Shown here: in pieces, positions 44,056 to 55,090 of the stretch | Layout of the letters: the number at the start of each line of letters is the position of its first letter | How positions within the stretch are numbered: the stretch's first letter is position 1 | NCBI RefSeq assembly: GCF_027595985.1 | Contig: NC_073303.1 | Span: forward strand, 28,109,847 to 28,173,846 | Origin: Sorex araneus | Taxonomy: Eukaryota; Chordata; Mammalia; Eulipotyphla; Soricidae | Direction of reading: 5' to 3' | Length of the DNA stretch: 64,000 nucleotides | Made by a program: the position numbers and the translations under genes | The notes under the pieces: model-generated | Databases searched by the model: none | Told to the model about the DNA's origin: nothing | What the model saw: only the letters and a program-made list of their open reading frames with translations

Positions 44056-44229
44056 TGTGGTCACTATGAAGCAAGTCCTTTTATTACCACTTCATATTTC
44101 ACTGAGAGCATACAAAGACATACTAACTCTAATCATGTAGTCACACAACAAAACACAAGAAACATTTCCAGACTGCAAAATTCACACTGTGAGAGTAGCA
44201 CAGAACTCCACCATGCTTAGGGAGAAGAG

Positions 44230-44820
44230 ATGATAGCCCTGAAGACTCAATCAGTCATAACTAGCCATATAATCTCTCTGATAAGGACTTTTAGAGAGAA
44301 AACGTTGAGGATGTTTAAGGAGCTCAAAGAAACAATGGAACAGATAGCCAAAACCACAATAGGATATGAGAGCAGAAATGAAGAAACTATAAGCAGAAAT
44401 GTAGAATTAAGAAGTTTGGCAGGTAAAACAAACCCACTGGAAGTCCTTAGCAGTATAGTAATAGTAGCTGAGGGTAAAATCAGTGATCTCCAAGATGAGA
44501 TGCAGAAAATCTCCAGACAATAGCAGAAGATGGAAAAAAGACCAGAAAGAAAATTCTGATTTATGCTGGAACCATTGGTGGTGGAAACTGGGCACTGGTG
44601 GAGGGATGGGTACTCGATCATTGTATGACTGAAACGAAAGCATGAAAGTTTGTCAGACTGTAACTGTACCTCACGGTGATTCACTAATTAAAAAAAAGAA
44701 GAAGAAAATTCTGATTTTGAGGCAATAGTTAAAGAAATTATTACTGGGATGTTTTCAGACTAAAACTCAACAAGGAAATATTGGATATGAAAGAAGAAAT
44801 GGAAGAGAGGGGCTTATTAT
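44230..44820 (+). mobile_element. L1 ORF1/ORF2 scraps with a nested L1 3' end
   Basis: 44230-44523 encodes an ORF1p coiled-coil piece (MFKELKETMEQIAK; ISDLQDEMQKISRQ). 44750-44820 resembles ORF2 (KLNKEILDMKEEMEERGL). A 140-bp L1 3' end (44563-44702) is inserted between them with duplication AGAAAATTCTGATTT (44548-44562, 44703-44717). Confidence 0.78.
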
Positions 44821-44875
44821 TATTATATACATTCATAGATGACATATATATGACATTTTAATTAATAAATTTATC

Positions 44876-45045
44876 TTTTGCTTTTTAGGTCACACCTGGC
44901 GATGCTCACGTGGCTCTGCACTCAGAAATTACCCCTGGAAGTGCTCAGGGGGATCATATGCGATGCCGTGGGGATCGAACCCATGTTGTCCACATGCAAG
45001 GCAAATACCCTACCTGCTGAACTATCACTCTGGTCCCCAATATAT
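44876..45045 (-). repeat. SOR SINE
   Basis: TTAGGTCACACCTGGCGATGC to ATCACTCTGGTCCCC; small internal deletion near 44908. Confidence 0.85.
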
Positions 45046-45179
45046 GACTTTTAATCCCCAAATAGAAGTTAATCACAAAAATAATTCTCTAGCCAGGTAG
45101 AGAAGTGGAAGTCATTTGGAAGGATATTTGAGCAAGATAATGATGGATGCATCTTAGAAGAAGTAAATACTTTAACCTT

Positions 45180-45900
45180 ATTTAGTACGCACAACAATGG
45201 GGATGTGTTGCGTGGCCGCTTTTGTGGTCAGGAATATGTTCACCATAGGTGAGGCTTACCCGAGCTTGTGGAAAGTGGCCTGGAGCGTGACAGCGGTTGG
45301 GTAGTGGAGGTTGGCTGCCAGGGCTGGGTCTCTTGGGGCAGGAAGGGCTCTCACCTGCTCCCTTCTGGGGTGCCCCGAGTAAAAACAGCCTAGAGTGGAG
45401 TCCAGTGGCATGGTTATGGGGGCCTCATTTTATGCTCCCTTCTGGGAGAAGCAGCTGTGAAAGAGCAATAAAAGAAAAAAAAATTTCCTATTTCTCCTTT
45501 CTGATCACTCCCTCCACCCTCTTTCTGTATCAATCAAGGGAGTCAGAAGTCCAAGGATGCTGCGTGGACACAGGCAAGTGGCCGGACCTTGCTGAGTCTC
45601 AAGAACCTTTTGAGCCGAGAGACTGGGCAGAGCTTGGGAAACACAGGAGAAGTAGCAGGATTCTGAGAATGAGCCGGGAGCCAGAGACCCAGCAGCCAGC
45701 TCTCAGCCCGCCACTCTCCCTGACTACTCTCCCTGACCACTCTCCCTGACCGCTTTGCCTCTGCCTTCTCATCTCTGACACTGGGGCAGACCGTCTCTGA
45801 GCCCCTTGCCCAGGGCTGACACTCTCCCACCTGCCTCAGCCACCAGCTCTCACACAGCATAAGACACTCCCTACCCATTTTCCATAATTATCGCACCACA
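45180..45900. other. GC-rich unassigned block with an A-run
   Basis: Locally GC-rich, with AGCAATAAAAGAAAAAAAAA at 45460-45482 that looks like a polyadenylation signal and tail, suggesting a retroposed sequence on +. A 150-codon frame (45297-45749) crosses the A-run and has no domain I recognise. CTCCCTGACNAC is repeated three times near 45715-45750. Confidence 0.4.
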
Positions 45901-45937
45901 TTTGATGGGGTTAAGACAGTAGGCAACAAATCATACT

Positions 45938-46200
45938 CTCGGAGAACCTGGCAAGCTACCGAGAGTATCCCGCTCGCAAGGCAGAGCCTGACAAGATACC
46001 AGTGGCATATTCTATATGCCAAAAACAGTAATAATAAAGGGTCTCATTCCCCTGACCCTGGAAAAGGCTCCAATATGGCAGCGTTGGGAAAGACAAGTAA
46101 GAAGAAGCTGCTAAAATCTCAGGGCTGGGACAAAAGGAGAAGTTACTGGCTCCCGCTCAAGTAAATTGATGAACAATGGGATGACAGTGATACAGTCATG
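45938..46200 (+). repeat. SINE-L lacking its tRNA head
   Basis: CTCGGAGAACCTGGCAAGC to ATGAACAATGGGATGACAGTGATACAG. It has an extra middle segment (CTCATTCCCCTGACCCTG...) shared with the copy at 57905. Confidence 0.85.
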
Positions 46201-46502
46201 CCACTTTGTAGTACAGTCTGATGCCTCCAATCTTCTTTTTCTTGAGGCTTACTTTGATATTTTGGGAGGAGGGCTGATAGATCTGTATGAATTTCAGGAG
46301 TGTTTGATCTATTTATTTGAAAAATGTTATGGGTATCTTTATAGGGACTGCACTGAATCTGTATAATGCTTTGGCAAATATTGCTATTTTGATGATGTTA
46401 ATACTCCCAATTCAGGAATAGGGTAAGTAGGGTATATATTTTCATTTCTTTGTGCCCTTTCTTATTTTATTTATTTATTTAAAAAACTTTTATTTATCTA
46501 CT

Positions 46503-46670
46503 TTTTCTTTTTGGGTCACACCCGGCAATGCACAGGGGTGACTCTTGGCTCTGCACTCTGGAATTACCCCTGGCGGTGCTCACGGGACCGTATGGGATGC
46601 TGGGAATCGAACCTGGGTTGGCTGCGTGCAAGGCAAATGCCCTACCCGCTGCGCTATTGCTCCAGCCCCG
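46503..46670 (-). repeat. SOR SINE in L1
   Basis: TTTTGGGTCACACCCGGCAATGC to GCTATTGCTCCAGCCCC. Confidence 0.92.
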
Positions 46671-47520
46671 CCCTTTTTTATTTTAAGACATGTTTTTTAG
46701 TTTTCTTTGTATAGTTCTTTTGCCTCTTTAGTTTAGATGATTCTTAGATATTCGATTTTCTGAGGCACAATTATGAATGGGATTTTAAAATATGCCTTTC
46801 TGTTGCATGATTTGCATTTATGAAAGACCATTTATAAATGGTCTCTGTGTGCTAATTTTGTAGCCTATTACTTTACTTACGCAAACCTATTGTCACTAGG
46901 GGGGCCTTTTTGTGTAATCTTTAGTGTTTTCTAGATATGCTCTCATGTTATCTGCAAATAATGAGAATGTAAGCTCTTTCTTTCCTATCTGGATGCCTTT
47001 AATATATTTTTGTTTCATAATTGCTATGGCAAGTTTTTCCAATACTATATTGAATAAAAGTAGTGAAAGTGGGCAAGTTGTCTTGGTCTGATATTAGGAG
47101 AAAGACTTTTAGTTTTCCCCATCCAGTATAATGTCTTCTGTGAGCTTGTGGTAAACGACCTTGACTATATTGAGGGAAGTTCCTTCAATTCCCATTTTAT
47201 TGAGAGGGTTTTTTTTTTTTATCATGAATGGGTGGTGGATCTTGCCAAATACTTTCTCCACATCTATTGATATGATATGATTTTTTTTTGTATTGAAAAA
47301 GTGCATTACATTGATTGATTTGTTGAACCCATTCATGCATTCCAGGGACAAATCCCATTTGGTTGTGGTGAATAAAAATTTTGATGTTATTGGATTTGAT
47401 TTGCTGCTAGTATTTTGTTGAGGATATTTACATCTATGTGTGTTAGGAATATAGGTCTGTAATTCTCCTTTTTTGTTCTGTCTGCTTTTGTTTTTATTTT
47501 ATTTTATTTTATTTTATTTT

Positions 47521-47690
47521 TTTGCTTTTTTGGGTCACACCTGGCGATGCACAGGGGTTACTCCTGGCTCTGCACTCAGGAATTACCCCTGGCCATGCTC
47601 AGGGGACCATATGGGATGCTGGGATTTGAACCTGGGTCGGCCGCGTGCAAGGCAAACGCCCTACCCGCTGTGCTATCTCTCCAGCCCCTC
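47521..47690 (-). repeat. SOR SINE in L1
   Basis: Near-consensus copy. CTCTGTCTGCTTTTG-like flanks (47477-47491 TTCTGTCTGCTTTTG; 47686-47700) form a long target duplication; a TTTTA tract precedes it. Confidence 0.93.
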
Positions 47691-49727
47691 TGTCTGCTTT
47701 TGGTTTCAAAGGTAATGTGTACTTCAATGAAATTGTTTTGGAATGTTTCTATTTCCTTAATTTCCTGAAAGAATCTGAAAAGTGTTGGCAGTAGCTCTTC
47801 TTTCAAAGTTTGAAAGAACTCTCTAGTGGAATCCATCTGAACTTTGGCTTTCATTTTTGGGGAGAATTTTGATTACCATCTTAATTTTCTCAATAGCAAT
47901 AGGGCTGTTCAGGTATTCCACATCTTTTTGGTTCAGCCTTGGAATGATAAGAGTCCAAAAATTCATCCATTACTTCTAGCTTTCTTGTTCCTTGGCATAC
48001 AGATTTTTAAAGTAATTCTTGGTGATATTTTGAATTTCTCTAACGTTAGTTGTGATATTCTCTTTTAATTTATAATTTGTTAATTAGGGTTTACTCTCTT
48101 TCTAGGTGAGTCTTGCCATCTATCAAGGAACTAGCTCTTTGTTTTGTTAATCTTCTGCATATTTTTTATTCTAATTTATTAATTTTTGCTCTAAATTTAA
48201 TTATTTCCTTCACCTGCCTACTTTGGGCTCCTTTTGTTCATTGTTTTCCAGTTTCTTAAGCTGTGCAGTTAGCTTATTTATGTAGACCTTTCTTCCTTCC
48301 AGAAAAATGCTTGTATAGTTATCCTTAATACCATTTTTGCTGTATCACACAGGTTCTAGTATCTATCCTCATTCCTATTTGTTTCTGTGAATCTTTTAAT
48401 TTCCTCTCTGACCCACTGGCTGTTCAGTAATAAGCTGTTTAGTTTTTAGGTTTTTGAGTTATTTATTCATTTATGTTTGTTGTTAACTTCTATTTTTAGA
48501 GCTTCATGTTCTGAGAAAATAATTGATATGATTTATATACTCTTGATTCCATAGAGGTATGTTTTCTGGCTTAGCATATGGTCTATCATGGAGAATGTCA
48601 CATGCGGCTTTTTAGGGATTAAAAGTCCTATAAATGTCTACTAAGCCCCTCTCTTCCATTTCTTCCTTCATATCCAATGTTTCCTTGCTGAGTTTTAGTC
48701 TACTTGACCTACATATTGTGGTAGAGCGGCACTCCAACTATTAATTGTGTTTCTATCGATGTATTCCTTTTAGTCTATCAGCAGTTGTTTTAAGTATTTC
48801 ACTGGTCCTTCCTTAGATATATGTATGTTTAGGAGTGTGAGCTCTTACACACACATATGTATTATTATTACCTTAATCATTAAAAAATGACCCTCTCTGT
48901 CTCTTATAGCAGTTTTAGTCCTCAAGTCAATTTTGTCTGATACTAATGTGGTCATCCTAGTCTTTTTGTGGGGGTTGTTCTATTGAAATATTGTCTTCTA
49001 ACCTTTGAGTCTTTGCCCTTACTGCCCAAGTGTGGTTTTTGTAGGCAGTGGAAGATTGGATTTAATTTTCTAATTCATGTTGTCACTCTGTGTCTTGTAG
49101 TTGCTGAATTTAAGCCATTGACATTGAGTAAGAGTATTATAATGGAGTTTTGCGCAATATTTCTGTAGCAGTTTAATGTACTTGTTAGATGCATCTTGTC
49201 TTACAGTAGCCCCTCTGGTTCGTGTAAAGATGGTTTTGAGCCTATGAAGTTCCTGACCTATTGTTTATCCTGAGGTTGTGTATTGTCCCTTCAAGTCTGA
49301 ATGAGAAATTTTCAGGGTACAGTAATCTTAGTGAGGTGTTACTTTCATGGTTTAATTGAGGCCTGCCCCCCCACTATATTCTGTCATTGTCTTTGGCCTA
49401 GTGGAGATCATTTGGTAGACCTTCGGTAAATCCTACTGATGCCCCTTTGCATGTAAGTTATTACTTTGATCTAGCTGTTTTTAATATTCTACCTCTATCT
49501 ATGGTTTTCATCATTTTGGTTGAGGTGTGTCTTGGGGTCTTTTTATTTGGATTTCTCTTACCTGGTACCCTTTGGGCTTCCTGGATTTAGATATATGCAT
49601 TATTCAACTCTGAAACCTCTTAGCAATGATATCTTTGTTACTTCTTCATTTGGGTTATCTTCTGACACCCTGATGATTCTTATGTTGTTACTCTTGAATT
49701 CATTCCACAGTTCTCTCTTGTTTTTTT

Positions 49728-49894
49728 TCTTTTTCGGTCACACGCAGTGTTGCACAGGGGTTACCCCTGGCTCTGCACTCAGGAATTACTCCTGGACTTG
49801 CTTGGGGGACCATATGGGATACTGGGAATCAAACCCGGGTTAGCCATGTGCAAGGCAAACGCTCTTCCCGCTGTGCTATCGCTCTACCCCCACC
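49728..49894 (-). repeat. SOR SINE in L1
   Basis: CGGTCACACGCAGTGTTGC to GTGCTATCGCTCTACCCCC. CCACAGTTCTCT is repeated on both sides (49706, 49892), a target duplication. Confidence 0.92.
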
Positions 49895-50519
49895 ACAGTT
49901 CTCTTGTATCCATTTTGTCTGAATCCTTTTCCCATATCCTTCCGTGTTCTGGAGGTTATCTGCATCTCATCTTGTAGCTCACTGATTTTGTCCTCAGCGA
50001 CTGTGACTGTTTGCCGAAAGCTTCCAGAGAATTTTTCATTTCATGTACCAAATTCTTTTAGTTTCACTTGGAGTTTCCTCACTTCTGGTCTCGCAACCTC
50101 TTGTGTTTTATTCATGGTCTGTTCCATTGTTTCTTTGAGCTCCTTAAACATCCTTTACATTTCCATTTTAAAATCTTTACCTGAAAGGTCTGGATTGCAC
50201 TTGATATTCGGGTGTTCACTATCTTTGTTCACTATGTGTGGTGGGGTTCTGTGTGCCTTCTCCATTGTGCCTTTTGCACACTGGGAATGAGTCTCTCCAG
50301 ATTACTGCTGTGACCTCCACCACCAGGGAGCTCACTGGGTGACCCAGCTCCTTTTGGTGTTCTCTTCATTCCCTGCTGAAGTTATTCAGTGTAATTTATT
50401 TTTATTTATCTTGAATTTTTTGCCCTGGCCAGGGGATCTTTTTCAGTGTGATATATGCAGGAGGAGTGCAATTTCACGGTAGCATTAGAGGCTGTAGGTG
50501 GTGGAGTTCACCTACTTTT

Positions 50520-50688
50520 TGTTTTTATGGGTCACACCTGGCAATGCACAGGGGTTACTCTTGGCTCTGCACTCAGGAATCACCCCTGGCGATGCTCAGA
50601 GGACCATATGGGAGGCTGGGAATTGAACCCTGGTTGGCCGAGTGCAAGGCAAATGCCCTACCCGCTGTACTATTGCTCCAGCCCCAGA
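50520..50688 (-). repeat. SOR SINE
   Basis: ATGGGTCACACCTGGCAATGC to CTATTGCTCCAGCCCC. GAGTTCACCTACTTTTT flanks both sides (50503-50519; 50689-50703), a target duplication. Confidence 0.93.
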
Positions 50689-51081
50689 GTTCACCTACTT
50701 TTTCCACCATAGTGTTGGTTGAGTTTGTGGTCCTGGTTGGTGCCTCCTCTGTGATACCAGAGTCAGCTATCTGCTTGTTGCAGCTTATTTTCTGCTTCCC
50801 TGTTTTATTAAATTGGTATTATTATTATTTGTTGTTGTATTGTTGAATTTTAGAAGTGTTTTATGTATTTGATTTTCTTTGAATCGCTTAGGTTTCTTTA
50901 TTTTAGGCCTCAACCCCACTTGTCTATTTTTGCTTGTATTTTCTTTGCCAATAGGTTGACTTATTGTAGATTTTTCTGAAGTGAAGTGAGGATCATGGAG
51001 ACTCTTGCTTATGTTTTTCTAAATGTATTTACACAAAAAAAAGATGATGCCTCTACTATTGTATTAAAATACACTAATGTG

Positions 51082-51255
51082 GTGGCCAGAGAGATAGTAC
51101 AGCAGATAGGCTGCTCGTCTTGCATGAGTCTAACCTGGTTCAATCCTTGGCATCCCATACGGTCACCTAAATAGACTAGGAATGATTCCTGAGTCATAGC
51201 CAGGAGTAACCTCTGAGCACAGCAAGATCTGGCATAACCCTCTTCCCCTAACAAA
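51082..51255 (+). repeat. Old SOR SINE
   Basis: GGCCAGAGAGATAGTACAGC, GGCATCCCATACGGTCACC, CCTCTGAGCACAGCAAG. AAAATACACTAATG occurs before (51065) and after (51254), a target duplication. Confidence 0.8.
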
Positions 51256-51279
51256 ATACACTAATGGGTCGTGTCTTAA

Positions 51280-51322
51280 AAAACAAACAAACAAACAAGC
51301 AAACAAACAAGCAAACAAAAAC
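51280..51322 (+). repeat. (CAAA)n microsatellite
   Basis: About ten CAAA/CAAG units. Confidence 0.9.
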
Positions 51323-51549
51323 AAGGTCCTATATGTCACTTCTGTTGATTCCTATGTTTATATTTAAGATCATTGACCAAAGATCCTATTTCTTCCTGAA
51401 TTTTCACAATGAAGTAGTCTTCCATCCTGAAGGCACAGAGGATATCCCATGGAGAGAGGCTCCTACTCTATCCCAACTCAGATCAGTGATTATTTTTCTA
51501 GTCTTGTACTTACTCAGCACACATTTGTTTGTTTGCTTGGTTTTGGGTT

Positions 51550-51700
51550 TTTTTTTTTTTTTTTTTTTGCTACACCAGGTTGTGTTCAGGGCATTTTCCT
51601 GACTTTTTGCTCAGGGATCAGTACTGGTGGGGCTTGGGGAACCATTTGGGGTGTTGTATGCTTGGTAAGCTCCCTGTTTGTTGTACAACTGCCCCCCCTT
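51550..51700 (-). repeat. Old SOR-like SINE
   Basis: Poly-T then GCTACACCAGGTTGTGTTC, CTCAGGGATCAGTACTGGTG. Diverged. Confidence 0.6.
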
Positions 51701-51998
51701 CCTTCCCAACCCCCAGCCATCTTAGCACACAATTCTTTCAACTCATTTTTTGATTTTACAGAAAACAGTTATGGCCCTGAGTTTTGTAGCTGGTATATAA
51801 ACAGTGCAGAGAATTCTAGAAGGATGTAGAGAGTGCTGAGTGGCTCAAGAAAACACAGCTGGCAGTAGAGCAACCACAACCCAGAGTCTTTGAGCGGAGA
51901 TTTTAACCACTCAGAAAAAGGAGTTTAAGATGACACTTTTGTTACTAGTTGTTAATTTTGTGTGAAAATGTCTTAAAGATAGGGAAATCCCCAAATTT

Positions 51999-52376
51999 TG
52001 AAGCAGTTTCTTCTTCTTCTTCTTCTTCTTCTTCTTCTTCTTCTTCTTCTTCTTCTTCTTCTTCTTCTTCTTCTTCTTCTTCTTCTTCTTCTTCTTCTTC
52101 TTCTTCTTCTTCTTCTCCTTCTCCTTCTCCTTCTCCTTCTCCTTCTCTTCTTCTTCTTCTTCTTCTTCTTCTTCTTCTTCTTCTTCTTCTTCTTCTTCTT
52201 CTTCTTCTTCTTCTTCTTCTTCTTCTTCTTCTCCTTCTCCTTCTCCTTCTCCTTCTCCTTCTCCTTCTCCTTCCCTTCTCCTTCTCCTTCTCCTTCTCCT
52301 TCTCCTTCTCCTTCTCCTTCTCCTTCTCCTTCTCCTTCTCCTTCTCCTTCTCCTTCTCCTTCTTCTTCTTCTTCTT
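51999..52376 (+). repeat. Long (TTC)n / (TTCTCC)n tract
   Basis: About 378 bp of TTC triplets with TTCTCC blocks at about 52113-52146 and 52230-52360; the opposite strand is GAA. It abuts the 3' end of a minus-strand SINE, so it probably grew from that tail. Frames across it are poly-Ser, poly-Leu or poly-Glu artefacts. Confidence 0.97.
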
Positions 52377-52545
52377 TTTTCTTGTTGGGTTACAGCCAGC
52401 GATGCTCAAGGGTTACTCCTGCCTCTGAATTTAGGAATTACCTCTGGCAGTACAGGAGGTCCATATGGGATTCCAGAGACTGAACTCGGGTTGGCTGAGT
52501 GCAAGGCAAACGCCGTATCCACTGTTATATCACTCCAGCCCTGAA
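52377..52545 (-). repeat. SOR SINE next to the TTC tract
   Basis: TTGTTGGGTTACAGCCAGCGATGC to TATATCACTCCAGCCC. TGAAGCA(C/G)TTTC flanks the SINE plus tract (51991 and 52542), so tract and SINE form one insertion. Confidence 0.88.
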
Positions 52546-52792
52546 GCACTTTCATCAGAGTCCCAGGACAGAATTGATAAAATTCCTCCCTAAAATAGGC
52601 AGGAGGTGTTGGATCAGAGACCTCTGTTCATTCTTAGGTACTTTGAAGTAGTAGTGAAGATGTTCTTGGACCTACCTTCCATGCAGTCACTTCCAGATAT
52701 GAATTTGATAGTGCTCCATCCCACCATGGTACCATTCTTGTTTTGGAGTTACCCATATTCTGATATATCATTGCTCCTGGAAGTCCAGTAAG

Positions 52793-52905
52793 ACTGGAGA
52801 GAGTACAGGGTTTAAGACGCTTGCCTCATAAGCAGCAGACTATAGTTTTATCTACAGCACCACTAGGAGTGATTTCTGAACACACAGAGAGGTGTAAGAC
52901 CTGAG
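52793..52905 (+). repeat. Old SOR-like SINE
   Basis: GACTGGAGAGAGTACAGGG, ACGCTTGCCTCATAAGC, CACTAGGAGTGATTTCTG. Confidence 0.55.
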
Positions 52906-53029
52906 TACTGCCTATTGTGTTCCATGTTAGATGCTCTGAAACTGTGTACCCAAAGCAGCAATAACTTACTGCCTTTGTATGCCACTTCTTGTTGGAAATT
53001 TCTTGTTGCCTCTTCTTTTGATAGTTTGG

Positions 53030-53200
53030 AGAGGAGATGCCCAGGGTCATGCCTGGCTCTGTGCTCTGAGCACATTTAGTGGTGCTGCATGGGGATTCAG
53101 GTGATGACTTTTACGCATTGCTAGGGATTCAAACCAGGGTTGTGTCTGTAGGTGAATGCAAGGAAGATGCCTTAACCTCCACAGTAGCTCTCTGACCCCT
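53030..53200 (-). repeat. Old SOR-like SINE
   Basis: GAGATGCCCAGGGTCATGCC, CTCTGTGCTCTGAGCAC, GTGGTGCTGCATGGGG, ending CAGTAGCTCTCTGACCCC. Confidence 0.5.
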
Positions 53201-53768
53201 TCATTTTTTTATTTGCTTATAAATTAATTATGTTCTTTCAGATCCTGTACTATATTTTTTGTCTCTCTCTTTAAAATTTTTATTTATTAAAAAATTATTT
53301 TCCTGTGTACTGTTGTTTATTTTTTGACACAAACTTGAAAGAGAGGAAGAAGAAATAAAGAGGGAAAGAAGGAAGAAAGAGAGAGGAAAAAGGTAAATTT
53401 TTTTGAATATTGCAGGGTTTGGTACACTGTAAGATATAACAAATATCAAACAGCAGCAATCAATTCACATGTAAATCACATTTCAAATTGAAAATAAACC
53501 TTGTTATCTAAAGTACTATCTACTATCTATTATAAAATCTTTTTTAGGATCCTGGTGTCTGATTGAGTAAAGTTCTGTCTCTATTTGGAGTCATCAGTCT
53601 CTACCATCAAAGCCTTTCTTCTGTTTTCTTTCTTCTTCCCTTACATTCTATCTGAATATACATTATTTCCCTTTCATCACTCAAATTTATTTATTTATTT
53701 ATTTGAGTATCACAATTAATTTTGTTAGCATAACATTCGGTATATATCAATCTTATGTTCGACATTTA
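53201..53768. other. Unassigned AT-rich sequence
   Basis: No gene or clear repeat; a GGAA/GAAA patch at 53335-53395. Confidence 0.45.
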
Positions 53769-53783
53769 TAGAGTACATTTTTT

Positions 53784-54635
53784 TTTTTATTTTATTAAAT
53801 CACCGTGTGGAAGATTACAATGCTTTCGGGCTTAGGTCTCAGTTATACAATGCTGAAACAACCATCCCTTCACCAGTGCCCATATACCACCACCAAAAAA
53901 AAAAACAACCCACACAGAACACCTCCCATCCCGCCCCCCCACCCCCTACCTTGTAACTGATAAGTTTCATTTTACATTCTGTTTACTTTGGTTACATTCA
54001 ATATTTCAACACAAACCTCACTATTGTTGTTAGGAGTACCCCACTAGATTCAGACCTACTGTGAAGACAAATAAGGTTTTGAATTTCTGTACTTTAACAA
54101 GAAGTCCAGGGAGATTTCTTCCAGATATTAGATAATTGCAGGCTTGAAAACCCAATCTGTGGTCGTCTTAATATGGCGGCCACCGGGCCCTTCATCCCCG
54201 GAGAGAAAGAGGCGAGAGAAATACCTTTCCCCTCCTGGGCGGGCAAGGGGCCGAGGCTTAGTTTTGAGGCGAGGAGTTGCCCACACCGAAAGAGGTTTTG
54301 CTGGGTCTGGATTCACGCTTGTACAGCTGCGGAGAGGCCGCACATGCGTGCGGCCCCCGGGATCACATCTCGGCGGTGGGAGGGGCCGGTGCCTCCCACC
54401 TTCCCAAGAGCACCCTCGTGTCCTTTTGCTGCAGTTTTTGTCGTAAATGCCATCTGTGGTCGTCTTAATATGGCGGCCACCGCGCCCTTCATCCCCAGAG
54501 AGAAAGAGGCGAGAGAGAGAGAGAAATACCTTTCCCCTCCTGGGCGGGCACGGGGCCGAGGCTTAGTTTTCAGGCTGGAGACATTCTGCGAGGAGTTGCC
54601 CACACCGAAAGAGGTTTTGCTGGGTCTGGATTCAC
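53784..54635 (-). mobile_element. Composite retroelement 2: GC-rich tandem units plus L1 3' end
   Basis: About 852 bp with 15-bp duplications TAGAGTACATTTTTT (from 53769; 54636-54650) and poly-T at the left. From the right, on minus: two GC-rich units (shared core 54159-54308 and 54452-54635 on +, CTGTGGTCGTCTTAATATGG and CCGAAAGAGGTTTTGCTGGG; period about 293 bp), then the L1 3' end (54135 to 53784). CTTAATATGGCGGCC occurs in both units. Confidence 0.85.
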
Positions 54636-54655
54636 TAGAGTACATTTTTTAAAAT

Positions 54656-55090
54656 ATTTTTTTTTATTGAATCACTGTGAGATAGACACTTAAAAAGCTG
54701 TTCGTGATTAGGTTTTAGTCATACTGTGTTCCAATACCCATTTCCTAGCACCAGTGTCCTCAGTTTTCCTCCCATAACCTCTCATCACCCCCTCCCCCAC
54801 CCTCTCTCTCACCTTTTGGGCATTGTGGTTTGCAATACAGATACTGAAAGGTTATCAGGTATATGCCTTTGTCTACTTTTAATACTCAGTTCTTGTGCAG
54901 AGTGATCATTTCCCACTATTATTGTCACACTGGTCTCTTCTCTATCTTACCTGCCCTCTGCCCCCCTCCACTGTAGTTAATTGCAACCATTGACCAGTCC
55001 TCCTAGCCCTTGGAGGACGATCAATGGTTGGAATCAATCACAGTTGATTCCCTGGCCATGGATATGTTTCATATCTTGTTTGTGGTGGTG
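54656..55090 (-). repeat. L1 3' end
   Basis: TTATTGAATCACTGTGAGATAG, TGTGGTTTGCAATACAGATAC, GAGTGATCATTTCCCACTA. Extends further into L1 than most copies. Confidence 0.8.

Larger units (their letters stand above)
46207..50340 (-). mobile_element. L1 remnant, ORF1 to mid-ORF2
   Basis: Antisense L1 about 4 kb long. From the right: ORF1 N-terminal coiled coil (CTTTGAGCTCCTTAAACATCC at 50133), ORF1 end and inter-ORF region (CAGTAGCCCCTCTGGTTC at 49205), ORF2 endonuclease, then reverse transcriptase (47351-47109 contains the ISID..KVFGKIHHPF motif). Interrupted by SINEs at 46503, 47521 and 49728. All frames broken; the L1 3' part is missing. Confidence 0.82.

Noticed and set aside
45297-45749. 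150-codon frame as a novel gene
   Set aside because: It crosses an apparent polyadenylation run, has no domain and sits in repeat-rich DNA; kept only as an unassigned block.
51949-52483. Open frames of 154-161 codons on both strands
   Set aside because: Translations of the TTC/GAA tract in different frames.
54144-54652. Frames of 100-159 codons in GC-rich DNA
   Set aside because: They fall in the tandem units of the composite retroelement and repeat with the units; no protein family recognised.
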